A DNA stretch of 40,832 nt from an uncultured Acidimicrobiaceae bacterium (GCA_947258375.1 CAMYIJ010000058.1:1-40832), one strand, 5' to 3'; counted from the stretch's first letter, positions 6,731-16,821 are shown. The notes: generated by a model from the letters alone, not told the origin. Numbers and translations: made by a program.

Positions 6731-7666
6731 ATGGACTGGATCACCGACAACCTCGGCATTTCCTCCTCGACACAGAGCAAGATCCTCGCCTCGATCATCG
6801 CCATCGTCGTATTGTTCGTGGCAAGAGGGCTCGCACTGCGCGCCATTCATCGACGGTTCGAAGAAGCCTGGGTCGGCTACCGCGCCCGCAAAGCCGCCAC
6901 CTACACGGCGACCGTTCTCGGCGTCGCGATCCTCGCTTGGATATGGATCGACGCCTTCAATGACCTTCCAACCTTCCTAGGACTGGTGTCGGCAGGCGTT
7001 GCCATCGCCCTCGCCGACGTCCTGAAGAACCTCGCCGGATGGATCTACATCCTGGGCCGCCGCCCCTTTCGCGTCGGCGACCGCATCGAGATCGACGGCA
7101 CCAGAGGCGACGTGGTCGACGTGCGGCTCTTCCGCTTCTCGGTCATGGAGATCGGCAACTGGGTCGACGCCAACCAGTCAACCGGAAGACTCATCCACAT
7201 ACCGAACGGCGTCTTGTTCACGAACCAGCTCGCCAACTACACCGAGGGATTCGAGTACATCTGGGACGAGATCCCCGTGCTCATCACCTTCGAATCCGAC
7301 CGCCACCGAGCAAGGAACATCATCGAAAACACCCTCCGCGAGCACGCACCAGACGTCGAGACCACAGCTGGCGCACGTATACGAGAAACCGCCCGCAGCT
7401 ATCACATCAAGATCGGGGCGCTCACACCTATCGTGTATCTCTCGGTGAAGGACAGCGGTGTGCTGCTCACCAGCCGATACCTGGTCAACGCCAGGCAGCA
7501 GCGCGACATCGGCCAATCCATCTGGACGACAATCCTCGACGGAATCGATGCAGACCCGCTCGTCGAGCTCGCCTACCCGACGGTGCGCACCTATCTGCAA
7601 GGTCCGATCATGATCGCCACAGACGCCTCGGCTACCGCCCCAGATGGCTCAAGCAAAGGGATGTAG
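6731..7666 (+). CDS. MscS-family mechanosensitive ion channel
   Basis: The 311-residue protein has three N-terminal membrane helices (about 17-35, 55-77 and 82-108) and a cytoplasmic MscS beta domain. The pore-lining third helix reads SAGVAIALADVLKNLAGWIYILGRRPFRVGDRIEI, which holds the Gly/Ala packing pattern and the RVGDRIEI start of the beta domain. HIPNGVLFTNQLANYT is the matching conserved loop. Such channels release solutes during hypo-osmotic shock. It is the second gene of a two-gene unit with the MarR regulator, starting 3 bases after that stop. Its position opposite an operon with TrkA-C and CorA-like proteins suggests a shared role in osmotic or ion homeostasis (inference). The C-terminal tail is short and variable. 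Confidence 0.9.
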   Translation: MDWITDNLGISSSTQSKILASIIAIVVLFVARGLALRAIHRRFEEAWVGYRARKAATYTATVLGVAILAWIWIDAFNDLPTFLGLVSAGVAIALADVLKNLAGWIYILGRRPFRVGDRIEIDGTRGDVVDVRLFRFSVMEIGNWVDANQSTGRLIHIPNGVLFTNQLANYTEGFEYIWDEIPVLITFESDRHRARNIIENTLREHAPDVETTAGARIRETARSYHIKIGALTPIVYLSVKDSGVLLTSRYLVNARQQRDIGQSIWTTILDGIDADPLVELAYPTVRTYLQGPIMIATDASATAPDGSSKGM

Positions 7667-7954
7667 CGCTCACGTCGCCCTGACCCCGCGTCGTGGTCCC
7701 GCACTCGCGCCCGACAGGTCACCGTCGCTGAGATTGCGCCACCGGCCTGATGAGGCGCCGGAGATCTCGCAGTCGTGCAGCTGCCGCTCGGCCCCGAGTG
7801 GTGCGGGCGGACCAAGCGTTGGTCATCGTGACCGCGGACACGGGAACCCCCCACGGCACGGAGCAACGCGGATTCACCCTCTCTCCGAGGCAATAGCATG
7901 GGGAATGCCACATCCGCTGAGGCGTTGGTCCAGAGGTCGAGGAAGAAAGCACCC

Positions 7955-8413
7955 ATGGCACTAGACGAGCTATACCGAGAAGTGATCCTCGATCACTATC
8001 GCAATCCCCGGCGCAAGGGAACCCTCGACGGTGACCACATCCACGCCGAGGGACAGAACCCCTCGTGTGGCGACGAGTTCTCGCTCGACCTGCGAATCGA
8101 AGAGGGCGCCGTGACCGACGCCGCCATCCAGGGAATCGGCTGCTCGATATCGCAGGCCTCCGGCTCGATGATGGCCGAAGCCCTCGTCGGGAAGTCGCTC
8201 GACGAAGTCGCCGAGATGACCAGCCTGTTCAAACAGATGATGGGCATCGACGAAGGCGACAACCCCGTGGATCCGGACCGGCCGGGCTCCGTGCTCGGAG
8301 ATCTCGAAGCGCTCCAGGGGGTCCGCAAATTCCCGGTGAGAGTCAAGTGCGCCGACCTCCCGTGGACCACACTCGAAAACGCGCTTCAATCGGTGGAGGC
8401 CGCGACGGGCTGA
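7955..8413 (+). CDS. sufU: SufU iron-sulfur cluster assembly protein
   Basis: This 152-residue SufU/IscU-like protein acts in the SUF pathway. In Gram-positive SufU it is a zinc-bound sulfur acceptor for the cysteine desulfurase SufS. The conserved ligand positions are present: NPSCGDEF (Cys and Asp), GIGCSISQASGSMM (Cys) and VKCADLPWTTL (Cys). The SufU-specific insertion between the second and third Cys (LFKQMMGIDEGD region) separates it from IscU. The start at 7955 follows AGGAAGAAAG. The MFS gene ends inside its 3' end on the opposite strand (28-base overlap). Unusually, it stands alone: sufS, its normal partner, is not in the window, and sufCD and sufB are several to twenty kb away. Confidence 0.93.
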   Translation: MALDELYREVILDHYRNPRRKGTLDGDHIHAEGQNPSCGDEFSLDLRIEEGAVTDAAIQGIGCSISQASGSMMAEALVGKSLDEVAEMTSLFKQMMGIDEGDNPVDPDRPGSVLGDLEALQGVRKFPVRVKCADLPWTTLENALQSVEAATG

Positions 8414-9558
8414 CTCGGCCTCTCGACAACGAGCCAGGCCAGTATCCCGATGGCGACGAGATTCACCGCGGCCGACGTGAACGCATTGGCCCTGAACCCG
8501 GAGCTGACGAACAGTCGAGTGCCGAAGAACGCGGCCACGGTGCGTCCGGCGTTGAGCGACACGACGAGCCAAGCGAGGTAGCGGGCTCGGGCGTTGGGCG
8601 CCGCTTCCGAAGCGAGTGGATAGGTCGAGACGATGGTGAACTCAAACGCGGCGAAGCCCAGAGCGGCCGCGCCGATTCCGAGTACGAGGCTGTCATGGGC
8701 CAAACCCATGGCGAGGTAGCAGAGCGCTCCCGCGCTCAGGCCGAACAGCACCGCCCGCTTCTTACCGAGCCGATCCGTTATCAACGCGGTCAACGATGAA
8801 CCCGACAGTTCGAACAATCCGAGCAGGGCGCTCAGCCCCGCGATGGCTCCCACCGCGATCTCGAAGGAGTCCTCGAACCAGGCGCCCAGAACCACCGAAA
8901 TGGATTCGGCAGCACCGGAGAACAGGCCGGCGACGACGATCAGTGCCAGGCCGGATCGATCGATGGCCAGCCGGCCCCTCTCCCCTTCACCGGACTCGTC
9001 GGCGCGAACAACTCGCTGCGACACAATCACCGCCACTGCCGCCAGCGTCCCGATCACGTAGAACGCGGCTCGCCAACCCCAATGCTGGATGATCAAGCCA
9101 ACGATCGGCGCACCGACGAGGAACGCACCCGCCCAGGTGATCTCGAACAGGGCGAGGAAGCGGGCTCGCTTCTCATACGGCGTGCGATCCGACAGATAGG
9201 CCTGACCGGAGACGTCGTACACGGACTTGGCCAGTCCCATGGTGGCGAAACCGACGAGGGCTCCGGCGTAGGCATTGGTAGCCGCGGTCACCAGGGCACC
9301 CGCGATGAACATCGCCAGGCCGAGTTGGATGACCCGCCGCCGCTGACGCTTGCGGCCGGCGGCAATGATGAACGGCGTCGCCGCCGACGCCGCAGAACGC
9401 ACCGCCACGAGGGTGCCGGCATCCTCCAGCGAAATGCCGAGACCGCGGGCGATCACCGGCAGGAACGGTGAAGTCATGCGATGGGCGGTGTTGATCAGCA
9501 GCCGACCCGTGGACAGCAGCCACAGCGCCGGGCGCAGGTTCTTCAGCGCCTCCGTCAA
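8386..9558 (-). CDS. MFS transporter
   Basis: This 390-residue protein has about 12 membrane helices in two six-helix halves, typical of the major facilitator superfamily. The signature loop between helices 2 and 3 is degenerate (AGRKRQRRRVIQLG, around 66-80) and recurs in the second half as TDRLGKKRAVLFGL. The substrate is not predictable from sequence. The start is taken as the TTG at 9558; no strong ribosome site is visible, and an internal ATG would remove the first helix. It lies 39 bases after fumC on the same strand, so it could be cotranscribed and might export or import an organic acid (weak inference). Confidence 0.8.
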   Translation of the reverse strand: MTEALKNLRPALWLLSTGRLLINTAHRMTSPFLPVIARGLGISLEDAGTLVAVRSAASAATPFIIAAGRKRQRRRVIQLGLAMFIAGALVTAATNAYAGALVGFATMGLAKSVYDVSGQAYLSDRTPYEKRARFLALFEITWAGAFLVGAPIVGLIIQHWGWRAAFYVIGTLAAVAVIVSQRVVRADESGEGERGRLAIDRSGLALIVVAGLFSGAAESISVVLGAWFEDSFEIAVGAIAGLSALLGLFELSGSSLTALITDRLGKKRAVLFGLSAGALCYLAMGLAHDSLVLGIGAAALGFAAFEFTIVSTYPLASEAAPNARARYLAWLVVSLNAGRTVAAFFGTRLFVSSGFRANAFTSAAVNLVAIGILAWLVVERPSQPVAASTD

Positions 9559-9597
9559 TTGCCGCTCAAAACGGGCCGCCTGGAGAGGGGCCGCCGC

Positions 9598-10986
9598 TCA
9601 CTCGATGACGCCACCCTCCGTCATGCGTTTGATGTCGAGCAACTCCTCGACCTGCTCAGCGGTCAGCCAGCCCTTCTCAACGACCACATCGCCAACGTTG
9701 CGACCGGTGGCGAACGCCTCCTTGGCCGCGACCGCTCCGTTGTCGTATCCGATGTGGGGGTTGAGAGCGGTCACCACGATGATGTTGGCTTCGGCGAGAG
9801 CCCGCGACCTCTCGACGTCGGCTTCGATGCCTTCGACACACCGTTCCCGGAATGTGTCGGAAGCACTGGCGAGCAAGCTGACCGACTCGAGCAGGTTGTG
9901 AGCGATTAGCGGCATCATCACGTTGAGTTCGAAGTTCCCGTTGGCGCCACCCCAGGTGATGGCGGTGTCGTTCCCGATTACCTGGGCACACACCTGCATC
10001 ATCATCTCGGACATCACCGGGTTGACCTTGCCCGGCATGATCGACGAACCCGGCTGCAGCGACGGCAGCCGGATCTCGGCGATGCCGGTACGCGGTCCTG
10101 AGGACAGCCAGCGCAGGTCGTTGGCGATCTTGAACAGTGACGTCGCCACCGTCTTGAGGGCTCCCGATGCACTAACTGTGGCGTCCTTGGCGGCCTGCGC
10201 TTCGAAGTGATCGTCGGCTTCACGCAGTGGATAGCCGGTGATGTCCGCCATGTCGGCGATGACCGCGGCGGCAAACCCGTCCGGGGCGTTCAAGCCGCTA
10301 CCGACGGCGGTCCCGCCGAGCGGCAGCTCCTCGAGCTCCGGCAGTACCTTCGTCAACCGTTCGATGCCCTTGCGCACCTGGGTGGCATATCCGCCGAACT
10401 CCTGGCCGAGGGTCACCGGGGTCGCGTCCATTAGGTGAGTGCGGCCCGACTTCACAACGTCGGCGAACTCTTCGGCCTTGGCGGCAAGCGCCTCTCCAAG
10501 CGATGTCAGCTTGGGCAACAGGTCCTCGCGGATCGCCGCCACCGCCGCCACGTGGATGACCGCCGGGATGACATCGTTCGAGGACTGCCCGAAGTTGACC
10601 TCGTCATTGGGGTGGACGAGGCGCTCACCGAGAGCGCCGCCCAGGATGATCGATGCCCGATTGGCGATCACCTCGTTGGCATTGGTGTTCGTCGATGTAC
10701 CCGACCCGGTCTGAAAGATGTCAAGAACGAATTGGGCGTCGAGCTCTCCGTCGCGTACCTCGTCGGCCGCGGTGGCGGTGGCCGCTGCCTTCTCCGCGTC
10801 AACGTACCCGGCCGGTCCGCTGACCCGAGCCGCCGAGCCTTTCAGCAGGCCGAGGGCCCAGATGAACCGTCGACTGAAACGCAAGTTCGAAATCGGGAAG
10901 TTATCGACCGCACGCTGCGTGGAGGCGCCGTAATAGGCGTCGGCAGGGACCTCGACGTCACCCATCGAGTCACGTTCAATACGCAT
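9598..10986 (-). CDS. fumC: class II fumarate hydratase
   Basis: This 462-residue enzyme interconverts fumarate and malate in the TCA cycle. It is an oxygen-stable, cofactor-free member of the fumarase/aspartase superfamily. The superfamily signature [12 protein letters not shown] is intact, as are [31 protein letters not shown] and the [17 protein letters not shown] segment with its catalytic-site His. Length agrees with FumC (about 460-467). The ATG at 10986 has an AGGAG site 5 bases upstream, so a longer N-terminal reading is rejected. It follows the suf cluster membrane protein by 50 bases, and a TATTCT -10-like hexamer just upstream may give it its own promoter. Confidence 0.95.
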   Translation of the reverse strand: MRIERDSMGDVEVPADAYYGASTQRAVDNFPISNLRFSRRFIWALGLLKGSAARVSGPAGYVDAEKAAATATAADEVRDGELDAQFVLDIFQTGSGTSTNTNANEVIANRASIILGGALGERLVHPNDEVNFGQSSNDVIPAVIHVAAVAAIREDLLPKLTSLGEALAAKAEEFADVVKSGRTHLMDATPVTLGQEFGGYATQVRKGIERLTKVLPELEELPLGGTAVGSGLNAPDGFAAAVIADMADITGYPLREADDHFEAQAAKDATVSASGALKTVATSLFKIANDLRWLSSGPRTGIAEIRLPSLQPGSSIMPGKVNPVMSEMMMQVCAQVIGNDTAITWGGANGNFELNVMMPLIAHNLLESVSLLASASDTFRERCVEGIEADVERSRALAEANIIVVTALNPHIGYDNGAVAAKEAFATGRNVGDVVVEKGWLTAEQVEELLDIKRMTEGGVIE

Positions 10987-11036
10987 GTCATCTCCTGGTT
11001 CTCTTACTTCAAAGAATACCCCTGCCACCGGTGGAG

Positions 11037-11453
11037 TCAGCCTGAGAGCCACTCCACGGCAATGGCGGCACCGGCGGCCAGCGTGAGCGCGATCACCACC
11101 CATGGAATCGCGGTCAGTGGCTGCCACCATCCGGCCTTGGAGACGGCTTCAGAGAAGGCTCTGCGGCCATACGTCAGCTCTCGCAGAGCCTTGTCGCGAG
11201 ATGACAGAGTCTGCCGGCGCGGCACGTTACGTCCGTCCGAATCGTCCTCAAACCGATCCTGCACACGCTGCTGAAGAGGCTGCATCAGGACGAACAGCGC
11301 CACGAGGAGAATGCCCGCGACTGCAAAGGTGCGGCCGCCACTGGTGCGCAGGAGAGCCATCAGCCCGATCAGCCAGACGATCCAAACCCGGCCAGCCTCG
11401 CCGACGTACTTCTTGGCGTCGGCGGCGTCGACGAACCAGGCCTCCGGGGTCAC
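11037..11453 (-). CDS. hypothetical membrane protein of the suf cluster
   Basis: This 138-residue protein has two adjacent hydrophobic segments near the N-terminus ([13 protein letters not shown], then [16 protein letters not shown]) and one near the C-terminus ([21 protein letters not shown]), with a charged middle region ([17 protein letters not shown]). I recognise no family. It starts with GTG overlapping the sufC stop as GTGA, so it is translationally coupled to sufC. A role tied to iron-sulfur assembly is not supported by the sequence itself. Confidence 0.7.
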   Translation of the reverse strand: MTPEAWFVDAADAKKYVGEAGRVWIVWLIGLMALLRTSGGRTFAVAGILLVALFVLMQPLQQRVQDRFEDDSDGRNVPRRQTLSSRDKALRELTYGRRAFSEAVSKAGWWQPLTAIPWVVIALTLAAGAAIAVEWLSG

Positions 11454-12211
11454 GGCAGGTCGAGCAGCGGATCCCGCTCCGGGACGAGTCCCAACTCCGC
11501 GCGGAGCGTCTCATAGCCGGTCGCTTCGAGCTCGGCGGCCACCTCGGGGCCGCCGCTGCGGACGATCCGGCCATCGATCATGACATGGATCCGATCTGGT
11601 TCCATGTAGTTGAGAATCCGCGAGTAGTGGGTGATCAGCAGCACGCCGAGCGCGTCGGATCGGGCGCGCTCGACGAGGCCGGCCACCTCACGAACGGCGT
11701 CGACGTCGAGGCCGGAGTCGATCTCATCGAGAACCGCCACCTTGGGGAGTGCGATCGCCATCTGGAACATCTCCGAGCGCTTCTTCTCACCGCCGGAGAG
11801 ACCCTCGTTGATCGGCCGGTCGATGAAGCGCTCCATGCCGAGCTCGGCGGTGGCGGTGGCCACTCGCTCCTGGAATGAGCCGTTGCCGGCCGCGTCCGCA
11901 AGTTCGGCAACAAACTCATCAAGCGAAACGCCCGGCACCTCGACCGGATACTGAAAGGCCTCGAACAAACCGAGCCGGGCTCGTTCGTCGACCGGTCGTC
12001 CCAGCAGCTCGGTACCGTCGAGCAGCACCGAGCCGCTCGCCGTGAACTCGGGCTTACCCATAAGAGCGTGACTCAGGGTGGATTTCCCGGATCCGTTCGG
12101 GCCCATCAGAGCGTGGATCTCCCCAAATGGAATCTCCAGATCGACTCCCTTCAGGATCTCCAGGTCGCCAATACCGGCCCGCAGGTCCCTGATCTCGAGT
12201 GCATTGCTCAT
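11450..12211 (-). CDS. sufC: SufC ATPase
   Basis: This 253-residue ABC-type ATPase is the energy module of the SufBCD iron-sulfur scaffold. It shows Walker A GPNGSGKST, the signature LSGGEKKR, Walker B VAVLDEIDSGLD and the family-typical SALMGKPEFTASG-like early region. It has no membrane domain and acts in the cytoplasm with SufB and SufD. Its ATG overlaps the stop of the Rieske ferredoxin gene (ATGA), and its stop overlaps the next GTG. sufD is two genes upstream, while sufB is at 27036-28442. Confidence 0.96.
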   Translation of the reverse strand: MSNALEIRDLRAGIGDLEILKGVDLEIPFGEIHALMGPNGSGKSTLSHALMGKPEFTASGSVLLDGTELLGRPVDERARLGLFEAFQYPVEVPGVSLDEFVAELADAAGNGSFQERVATATAELGMERFIDRPINEGLSGGEKKRSEMFQMAIALPKVAVLDEIDSGLDVDAVREVAGLVERARSDALGVLLITHYSRILNYMEPDRIHVMIDGRIVRSGGPEVAAELEATGYETLRAELGLVPERDPLLDLP

Positions 12212-12537
12212 TGGGTCGCTTCCTCATCCTCAATCACCAAAAACGCCTCATCTCCCTCGACCTCGACGTCGTATACGGGAACCGGCTTCGTCGCCGGGAA
12301 CGACGCCGGCTTGCCCGTCTCGAGGTTGAACTCCGAACCGTGCCGCGGACACTCGACGTCGAGGTCGAAGAGTTCGCCTTCTGCCAGCGAAGCCTCGGCG
12401 TGGCTGCACCGGTCGCCTATCGCGTACACCGAGTCACCCACCCGAAACACCGCCACGCGATGTTCTCCGTAATCGACCCGAATGCCTCTGCCCTCGGGCA
12501 GTCCGGCGACCGATCCCAGTGTGATGCGCTCGCTCAA
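12208..12537 (-). CDS. Rieske [2Fe-2S] ferredoxin of the suf cluster
   Basis: This 109-residue protein has the two Rieske cluster motifs, CSHAE (Cys-x-His) and CPRHG (Cys-x2-His), within the usual beta fold. Its length and lack of a signal or extra domain fit a cytoplasmic bacterial Rieske-type ferredoxin, such as those paired with dioxygenases or found beside suf genes. It starts with a TTG whose bases overlap the sufD stop (TTGA), and its stop overlaps the sufC ATG. An electron-transfer role in cluster assembly is possible (inference from position). No oxygenase genes are nearby. Confidence 0.93.
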   Translation of the reverse strand: MSERITLGSVAGLPEGRGIRVDYGEHRVAVFRVGDSVYAIGDRCSHAEASLAEGELFDLDVECPRHGSEFNLETGKPASFPATKPVPVYDVEVEGDEAFLVIEDEEATQ

Positions 12538-13772
12538 ACCCGGCCCCCCGCCTGTGCATCGAGATACTTCTGGTAGAAGCGCTCACGTAGGGGCTCCACC
12601 ATCTCCGGGACGGGGAATCGATTGAGTGCTTCCTGGAAAAACCCGCGAACCTGCAGTCGATCCGCCCGCATCGGGTCGAGCCCGCGGCTCATCAGGTAGT
12701 ACCGCTGCTCCGGGTCGAGCTGGCCCACCGTTGAGGCATGACCGCACTTCACATCGTTGGCCAGGATCTCGAGGTTCGGAACGGACTGGGATGAGGCGCC
12801 GTCGCTCAGGATCAGGTTGCGATTCGTCTGGAACGCGTCCGTGCGCTGAGCTTCCTCATCGATTCGAATCATGCCGGTGAAGATGGACCCGGCTTCGTCT
12901 TCGACCGCCCCCTTGAGGAACATGGTCGAGTGGGTGTTGGGCGCCGCATGATGCATGACATATCGGTAATCGAGGGTCTGGTCCCGGTCGCCGAAGTAGG
13001 CGCCGATGACCTGAGCGTTCGATCCCTGGCCGGCCAGCTTGATGTTGAGCTGCCACCGGGCGAGCGCGCCGCCGAGGCCCGCTTCGGCCAGCTGGATTGA
13101 ACTGTCACGACCGACGCTGAACACGAGCTGGCCAATTGCCTTCGTCTGCCTTCCCCACTCCTGATCCACCACGACCGTCAGGTTGGCATTGGCCCCGACG
13201 CGGCCCTCGATGTGAGGCACGACCAGAGCCGCAACATCGTCTGCGGAGTCGAGCCGAATGGCGATCGTGAGCTCAGCGCCGTCGGCAACGTCGACACGCA
13301 CTCCCGGGAAGCTGGCGGCACTAGACAGGGCGCTCACGTCGACAACTACCGGAAGCTCTATCGCTTTGCCCTTATCTACGGCGATCTCGACCCATTCCGA
13401 GCAAAACGCATCGTGAGCAGCGGTGAAGATGTCCATGTCGGCGGGGACAAGGGATTCCTCTCCCCCGGCAACACGCTCACAGCGCAAACCGTCTGCGCGG
13501 GCCGCCGCGGCAACCACTGCACCGTCGACGATCTGTGCCCGGGCCGAGGCATCGGTGGCCTCATCTTCAGTCGGAGGCGTGTCGGCGCCCGGTGGGGGCG
13601 CCAGTTCAAAGTCGCCGAGAGCGAAGTCGAGGTCGACATAACGCCAAACCTCTTCGCGGCCCGTAGGCATGGAATAGGACGCGAGATGCTCTCGCGCAAT
13701 TTCGCGACGCGCCAGCGCGTCGTCTGATTCACCCGAGGCGCGCAACAAAGCGCTCAAGTCCATTATTGGCAA
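12534..13772 (-). CDS. sufD: SufD-like Fe-S cluster assembly protein
   Basis: This 412-residue protein is the SufD partner of the SufBCD scaffold. The beta-helix core ends in the conserved segment NLEILANDVKCGHASTVGQLDPEQ, with the C-terminal helices QRYYLMSRGLDPMRADRLQVRGFFQEAL that bind SufC. The N-terminal MPTGREEVWRY also fits the family. The TTG at 13772 is chosen because AAAGGAG lies 7 bases before it; the ATG nine bases further in would be too far from that site. It is the first gene of the minus-strand suf run. A CAAC-N6-GTTG box lies 35-48 bases upstream. Confidence 0.92.
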   Translation of the reverse strand: MPIMDLSALLRASGESDDALARREIAREHLASYSMPTGREEVWRYVDLDFALGDFELAPPPGADTPPTEDEATDASARAQIVDGAVVAAAARADGLRCERVAGGEESLVPADMDIFTAAHDAFCSEWVEIAVDKGKAIELPVVVDVSALSSAASFPGVRVDVADGAELTIAIRLDSADDVAALVVPHIEGRVGANANLTVVVDQEWGRQTKAIGQLVFSVGRDSSIQLAEAGLGGALARWQLNIKLAGQGSNAQVIGAYFGDRDQTLDYRYVMHHAAPNTHSTMFLKGAVEDEAGSIFTGMIRIDEEAQRTDAFQTNRNLILSDGASSQSVPNLEILANDVKCGHASTVGQLDPEQRYYLMSRGLDPMRADRLQVRGFFQEALNRFPVPEMVEPLRERFYQKYLDAQAGGRV

Positions 13773-13806
13773 GGCCGATCTCCTTTGAGCGGAGGCAGCC
13801 TACCGA

Positions 13807-13820
13807 CAACCGACGGGTTG
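13807..13820. promoter_or_regulatory. CAAC-N6-GTTG box upstream of sufD (SufR-type operator candidate)
   Basis: CAAC (13807-13810), six bases, then GTTG (13817-13820) matches the operator described for the Fe-S repressor SufR of cyanobacteria. It lies just upstream of sufD, where it could block transcription. No sufR gene is in the window, so regulation by SufR is an inference. Confidence 0.4.
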
Positions 13821-13914
13821 CCCCAAGTTTGTATTTGACAGAACTACAGGGCCAGTACACCATTGCCGACCTGTTGGGAGTGCCGACGGGTAGGCAGTCG
13901 GTGCCAGGGCGGAG

Positions 13915-14520
13915 ATGACTTTGGCGGTACAGAGGTATATGGCGGTCGCGCTGGCCGTCGCTGTCACTTTCTCGATGACTGTTCTTGTCGCCGCGCCCGC
14001 CTCCGCTGATGAGGGCTTCGAGTTCACTTACTTCCCTCACCAGGGCGTCGATAGCGAGTTCAGCAACGACTGGGGTCGGCCCCGTGGCGATGAGGGTGAG
14101 CGAGCCCACAAGGGCAACGACATCTTCGCCCCCAAGATGACGCCCGTGGTCGCCGTCGCCGACGGATTCATAACGTTCGTCGGCACCACTGAGCGCCCCG
14201 GCAACCAGGTCCGCATTCGCCACGCCAACGGATACGAGACGTTCTACTTCCACCTCAACAATGACACCCCCGAAACGGATGACAACCGCGGCGGCGCCGA
14301 GTACGCCTACGCGCCCGGCATCGAAGAGGGCATGTTCGTTGAGGCGGGAACGGTGATCGGATACGTCGGTGACTCGGGTAACGCCGAGAAGACTCCGTCG
14401 CACACTCATTTCGAATTGCGTCGCAGAGGCGTGGCACAGAATCCCTACAACTACCTGCGGAGCACGCTGGCACGCCAGAAGCGGGTCTACGACCTCTTCG
14501 CCCGCCTCGACATCAGCTAG
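13915..14520 (+). CDS. secreted M23-family (LytM) peptidase
   Basis: This 201-residue protein has a cleavable signal peptide (hydrophobic [17 protein letters not shown], cleavage near APASA-DE) and one LytM/M23 domain. Zinc ligands are seen in HKGNDIFAP (His-x3-Asp) and in the closing HTHFEL (His-x-His). M23 enzymes cut peptidoglycan cross-bridges or stems, so it probably remodels the cell wall outside the membrane. The start is uncertain between ATG 13915, which has GGCGGAG immediately before it, and ATG 13939, which has GAGG close upstream; both keep the signal peptide. It ends 8 bases inside the uracil-DNA glycosylase gene of the other strand. Confidence 0.88.
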   Translation: MTLAVQRYMAVALAVAVTFSMTVLVAAPASADEGFEFTYFPHQGVDSEFSNDWGRPRGDEGERAHKGNDIFAPKMTPVVAVADGFITFVGTTERPGNQVRIRHANGYETFYFHLNNDTPETDDNRGGAEYAYAPGIEEGMFVEAGTVIGYVGDSGNAEKTPSHTHFELRRRGVAQNPYNYLRSTLARQKRVYDLFARLDIS

Positions 14521-15226
14521 GCGCCGGCCCGTTTCCTACGGCGCCGGCCGCGATTGCGACCGCTCGCTTCATCACTCCGTCCAGCATGTCCTCGGTCAGC
14601 CGGCCGGTGAATGTGTTCTGCTGACTCGGGTGATAGCTGCAAAGTAGCGTCGTCTCATCGAGAGGAACCTCGAGTCCGTGACCGAACTTCGGGCGGGGTC
14701 GCGGCAGGACAACTCCGGTGCCTGCGAGATGGCGCCACATCGCCTGGTAGCCAAAACCGCCGAGGCATACGTAGACCGCGGCACGCTCGAGAGCAGCGAG
14801 CTCGGCTTCGAGCCAACGGCTGCAGTTGTCCCGCTCGACAGGCAGCGGCTTGTTGCCGGGCGGAGCACATCGCACCGCCGACGTAACCCAAGCATTGATC
14901 AGCTCGAGCCCGTCATCGATGGCGGTACTCGCCTGCTGCGTCGCCAGCCCGGCGCGGTGGAGCGCTCGATAGAGCCAGTCGCCGCTGCGATCGCCGGTGA
15001 ACATCCGGCCGGTCCGGTTCGCACCGTGGGCTGCGGGCGCCAGCCCAACCAAGACGACTTGTGCCTCGTGATCTCCGAAACCCGGAACCGGGCGACCCCA
15101 GTAGTCCTGGTCGCTGAAGGCCGCTCGTTTCACGGCCGCGACTTCCTCACGCCACTCCACCAGCCGCGGACATAGTCGGCAGTCGATCAGGTCGGCAGTG
15201 AGCTTGGCAAGCTGCTCCGCGCTCAC
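14513..15226 (-). CDS. family 5 uracil-DNA glycosylase (UdgB-type)
   Basis: This 237-residue protein removes uracil and related bases from DNA. The family 4/5 iron-sulfur Cys pattern begins at [10 protein letters not shown] and continues with a Cys in [14 protein letters not shown] and in [13 protein letters not shown]. The active-site motif [22 protein letters not shown] is typical of family 5, whose motif A lacks the polar catalytic residue found in other families. The closing motif [11 protein letters not shown] is also present. The GTG at 15226 overlaps the stop of the DUF4015 gene as GTGA, which defines the start; longer readings are shadows. It converges with the M23 gene with an 8-base overlap. 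Confidence 0.92.
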   Translation of the reverse strand: MSAEQLAKLTADLIDCRLCPRLVEWREEVAAVKRAAFSDQDYWGRPVPGFGDHEAQVVLVGLAPAAHGANRTGRMFTGDRSGDWLYRALHRAGLATQQASTAIDDGLELINAWVTSAVRCAPPGNKPLPVERDNCSRWLEAELAALERAAVYVCLGGFGYQAMWRHLAGTGVVLPRPRPKFGHGLEVPLDETTLLCSYHPSQQNTFTGRLTEDMLDGVMKRAVAIAAGAVGNGPAPS

Positions 15227-16821
15227 GGTTCCGGCGGGGGCAGGTGAGTGTCCCGGAAGCTGGTGTTGGCGCTCCACAACATCCAGCCCATGTCGCGGTC
15301 CTCGGCAACCTGCTGAATCGCCAGAATCTCGTCGGCTTCGATAAACGCCCGCTGAATCCACGGGCGATAGATGCTGAAGCCCTCCAGCTTCGGAATCCCG
15401 GCATCAAGAGCCGCGGTCACCAGCTCGGTAGCGTGCTCATTGGGATCGTCCCACCCTTTCCAACCGGGCCCGTAGGTGTAGCTGTAGATCATCGGGCTGA
15501 GAACGTCGATGGCGTTCGAAAACACCCGCGGGGATTGCCCGATCCCCTCGTCTGAGGGACTCTCGAGTGTGATGGCGAATATGTCGGCAGCCACCGCGCA
15601 GCCCATGGGGTTCAAGCGGGAGTGGGCCTCCGTCAGAAACGCGTTGATCGTCTCGACGCGTATCTTCTGCGACTCCTCGGAGTAGTAGTTCTCCGTCGTC
15701 AGCTCATCGAACTCCAGCTTCGAGATCGGGCCGTCGGAGGGGAATCGGATGTAATCGAACTGGATCTCGTCGAAGCCACCCCGGCAGGCCTCCTCGGCAA
15801 GAGCAAGCGGGTAATCCCACGATCCCCGATCGGTCGGATCCAACCAGCGAATCCCCTTGTTGTTCTGCCACGGCTCGCCGGTTGTGACATCGCGGGCCGC
15901 GATTGCCGGCCGCGCTTTGGCGAGGAAGTTGTCCTGGAACGTGACAATCCGAGTGATTTTGTACAGACCGTGGTCGTCCATGTCCTGGATGACCTTGGCG
16001 AGGTTGTAGTGACTCTGCACGGCCCCGATCTCGTGCGCCAGGGACACCTCGGTGTCGTGGTAGATCGTGCCCCCTTCAGACTTGGTATCCACGACAAACG
16101 CATTGACCCCGGTCGTATCCGCCAGTTCGAGCAAGTCGGCCCACTTCTCCCGGTTGCCCGCCTTGTCGCCGGCTACCCGGAGGGCTCGAATCATCCGCGG
16201 TTCCATTGCGAGCTCGACCGATGCCTCGGCGCCGTCCCACGCCACCACCTGCGGCTCCCAAGCCGGCCGCGAGAGCTGCAGGTCGCCGGTGACTGCCCGG
16301 GTCAGCTCAAAGGCCCCAAGCTCGTCGGTGCGAGTGGTCACCCGGCCCAGCTTCACCTCTGTGCCCGGCAACGGGCGCCCATCGGGGGTGGCCACCGTGC
16401 CCGTCAGGACGACCGGGTCGAGGGTCAGGGTGACCGTGCCGTCCTCCGGCAGCTCGGTCAGCTGGACGGAACCGGGCTCAAACCCGGGAGCGGCCGCCGA
16501 GATCTCCAATGCCTCGTCGCTCTTTCGCCAGTCCACCGTCAGGTGCCCTCTGTTGTCGGTTTTCGCGGCGTCGCCGAAGACGTCGAGCGTCGATGGCAGC
16601 GCGGTTGAGTCGTCGGCTGCGACGACGGCGATCGTCAGCGTCGGTACGGCCGGATCGAGAGGGCGAACGGATTCTCCGGCCGTGATACCGATCGGACCGG
16701 CGCAGGCCCCGAGTACGAAGCTCCCGATGATGCCTGCGGCGACGGTGATCAGGACGCGCTCGACCAGGCCGGCTCGACGCCGGCGAGTGCCTCCGCGTGT
16801 TGAACAGCAATGATTTGTCAC
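15223..16821 (-). CDS. putative glycoside hydrolase (DUF4015) lipoprotein
   Basis: This 532-residue protein has a lipoprotein signal (RRRR n-region, hydrophobic [13 protein letters not shown], lipobox LGAC with Cys40). A carboxypeptidase-regulatory-like beta domain follows (about 135-200, [18 protein letters not shown]). A DUF4015 TIM-barrel domain then runs from about 212 to the end, with [29 protein letters not shown] and [15 protein letters not shown]. Acidic residues in DEIQFDY and in DTKSEGG are likely catalytic-site residues of this predicted glycosidase family; its substrate is unknown. The GTG start at 16821 lacks a ribosome site but has TACTTT 5 bases upstream, so the mRNA may be leaderless. 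It is coupled to the uracil-DNA glycosylase gene. Confidence 0.85.
   Translation of the reverse strand: MTNHCCSTRGGTRRRRAGLVERVLITVAAGIIGSFVLGACAGPIGITAGESVRPLDPAVPTLTIAVVAADDSTALPSTLDVFGDAAKTDNRGHLTVDWRKSDEALEISAAAPGFEPGSVQLTELPEDGTVTLTLDPVVLTGTVATPDGRPLPGTEVKLGRVTTRTDELGAFELTRAVTGDLQLSRPAWEPQVVAWDGAEASVELAMEPRMIRALRVAGDKAGNREKWADLLELADTTGVNAFVVDTKSEGGTIYHDTEVSLAHEIGAVQSHYNLAKVIQDMDDHGLYKITRIVTFQDNFLAKARPAIAARDVTTGEPWQNNKGIRWLDPTDRGSWDYPLALAEEACRGGFDEIQFDYIRFPSDGPISKLEFDELTTENYYSEESQKIRVETINAFLTEAHSRLNPMGCAVAADIFAITLESPSDEGIGQSPRVFSNAIDVLSPMIYSYTYGPGWKGWDDPNEHATELVTAALDAGIPKLEGFSIYRPWIQRAFIEADEILAIQQVAEDRDMGWMLWSANTSFRDTHLPPPEP

Noticed and set aside
10987..11130. Longer N-terminus for FumC
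   Set aside because: FumC normally starts at MRIERDSMG, and the AGGAG site lies directly before that ATG.
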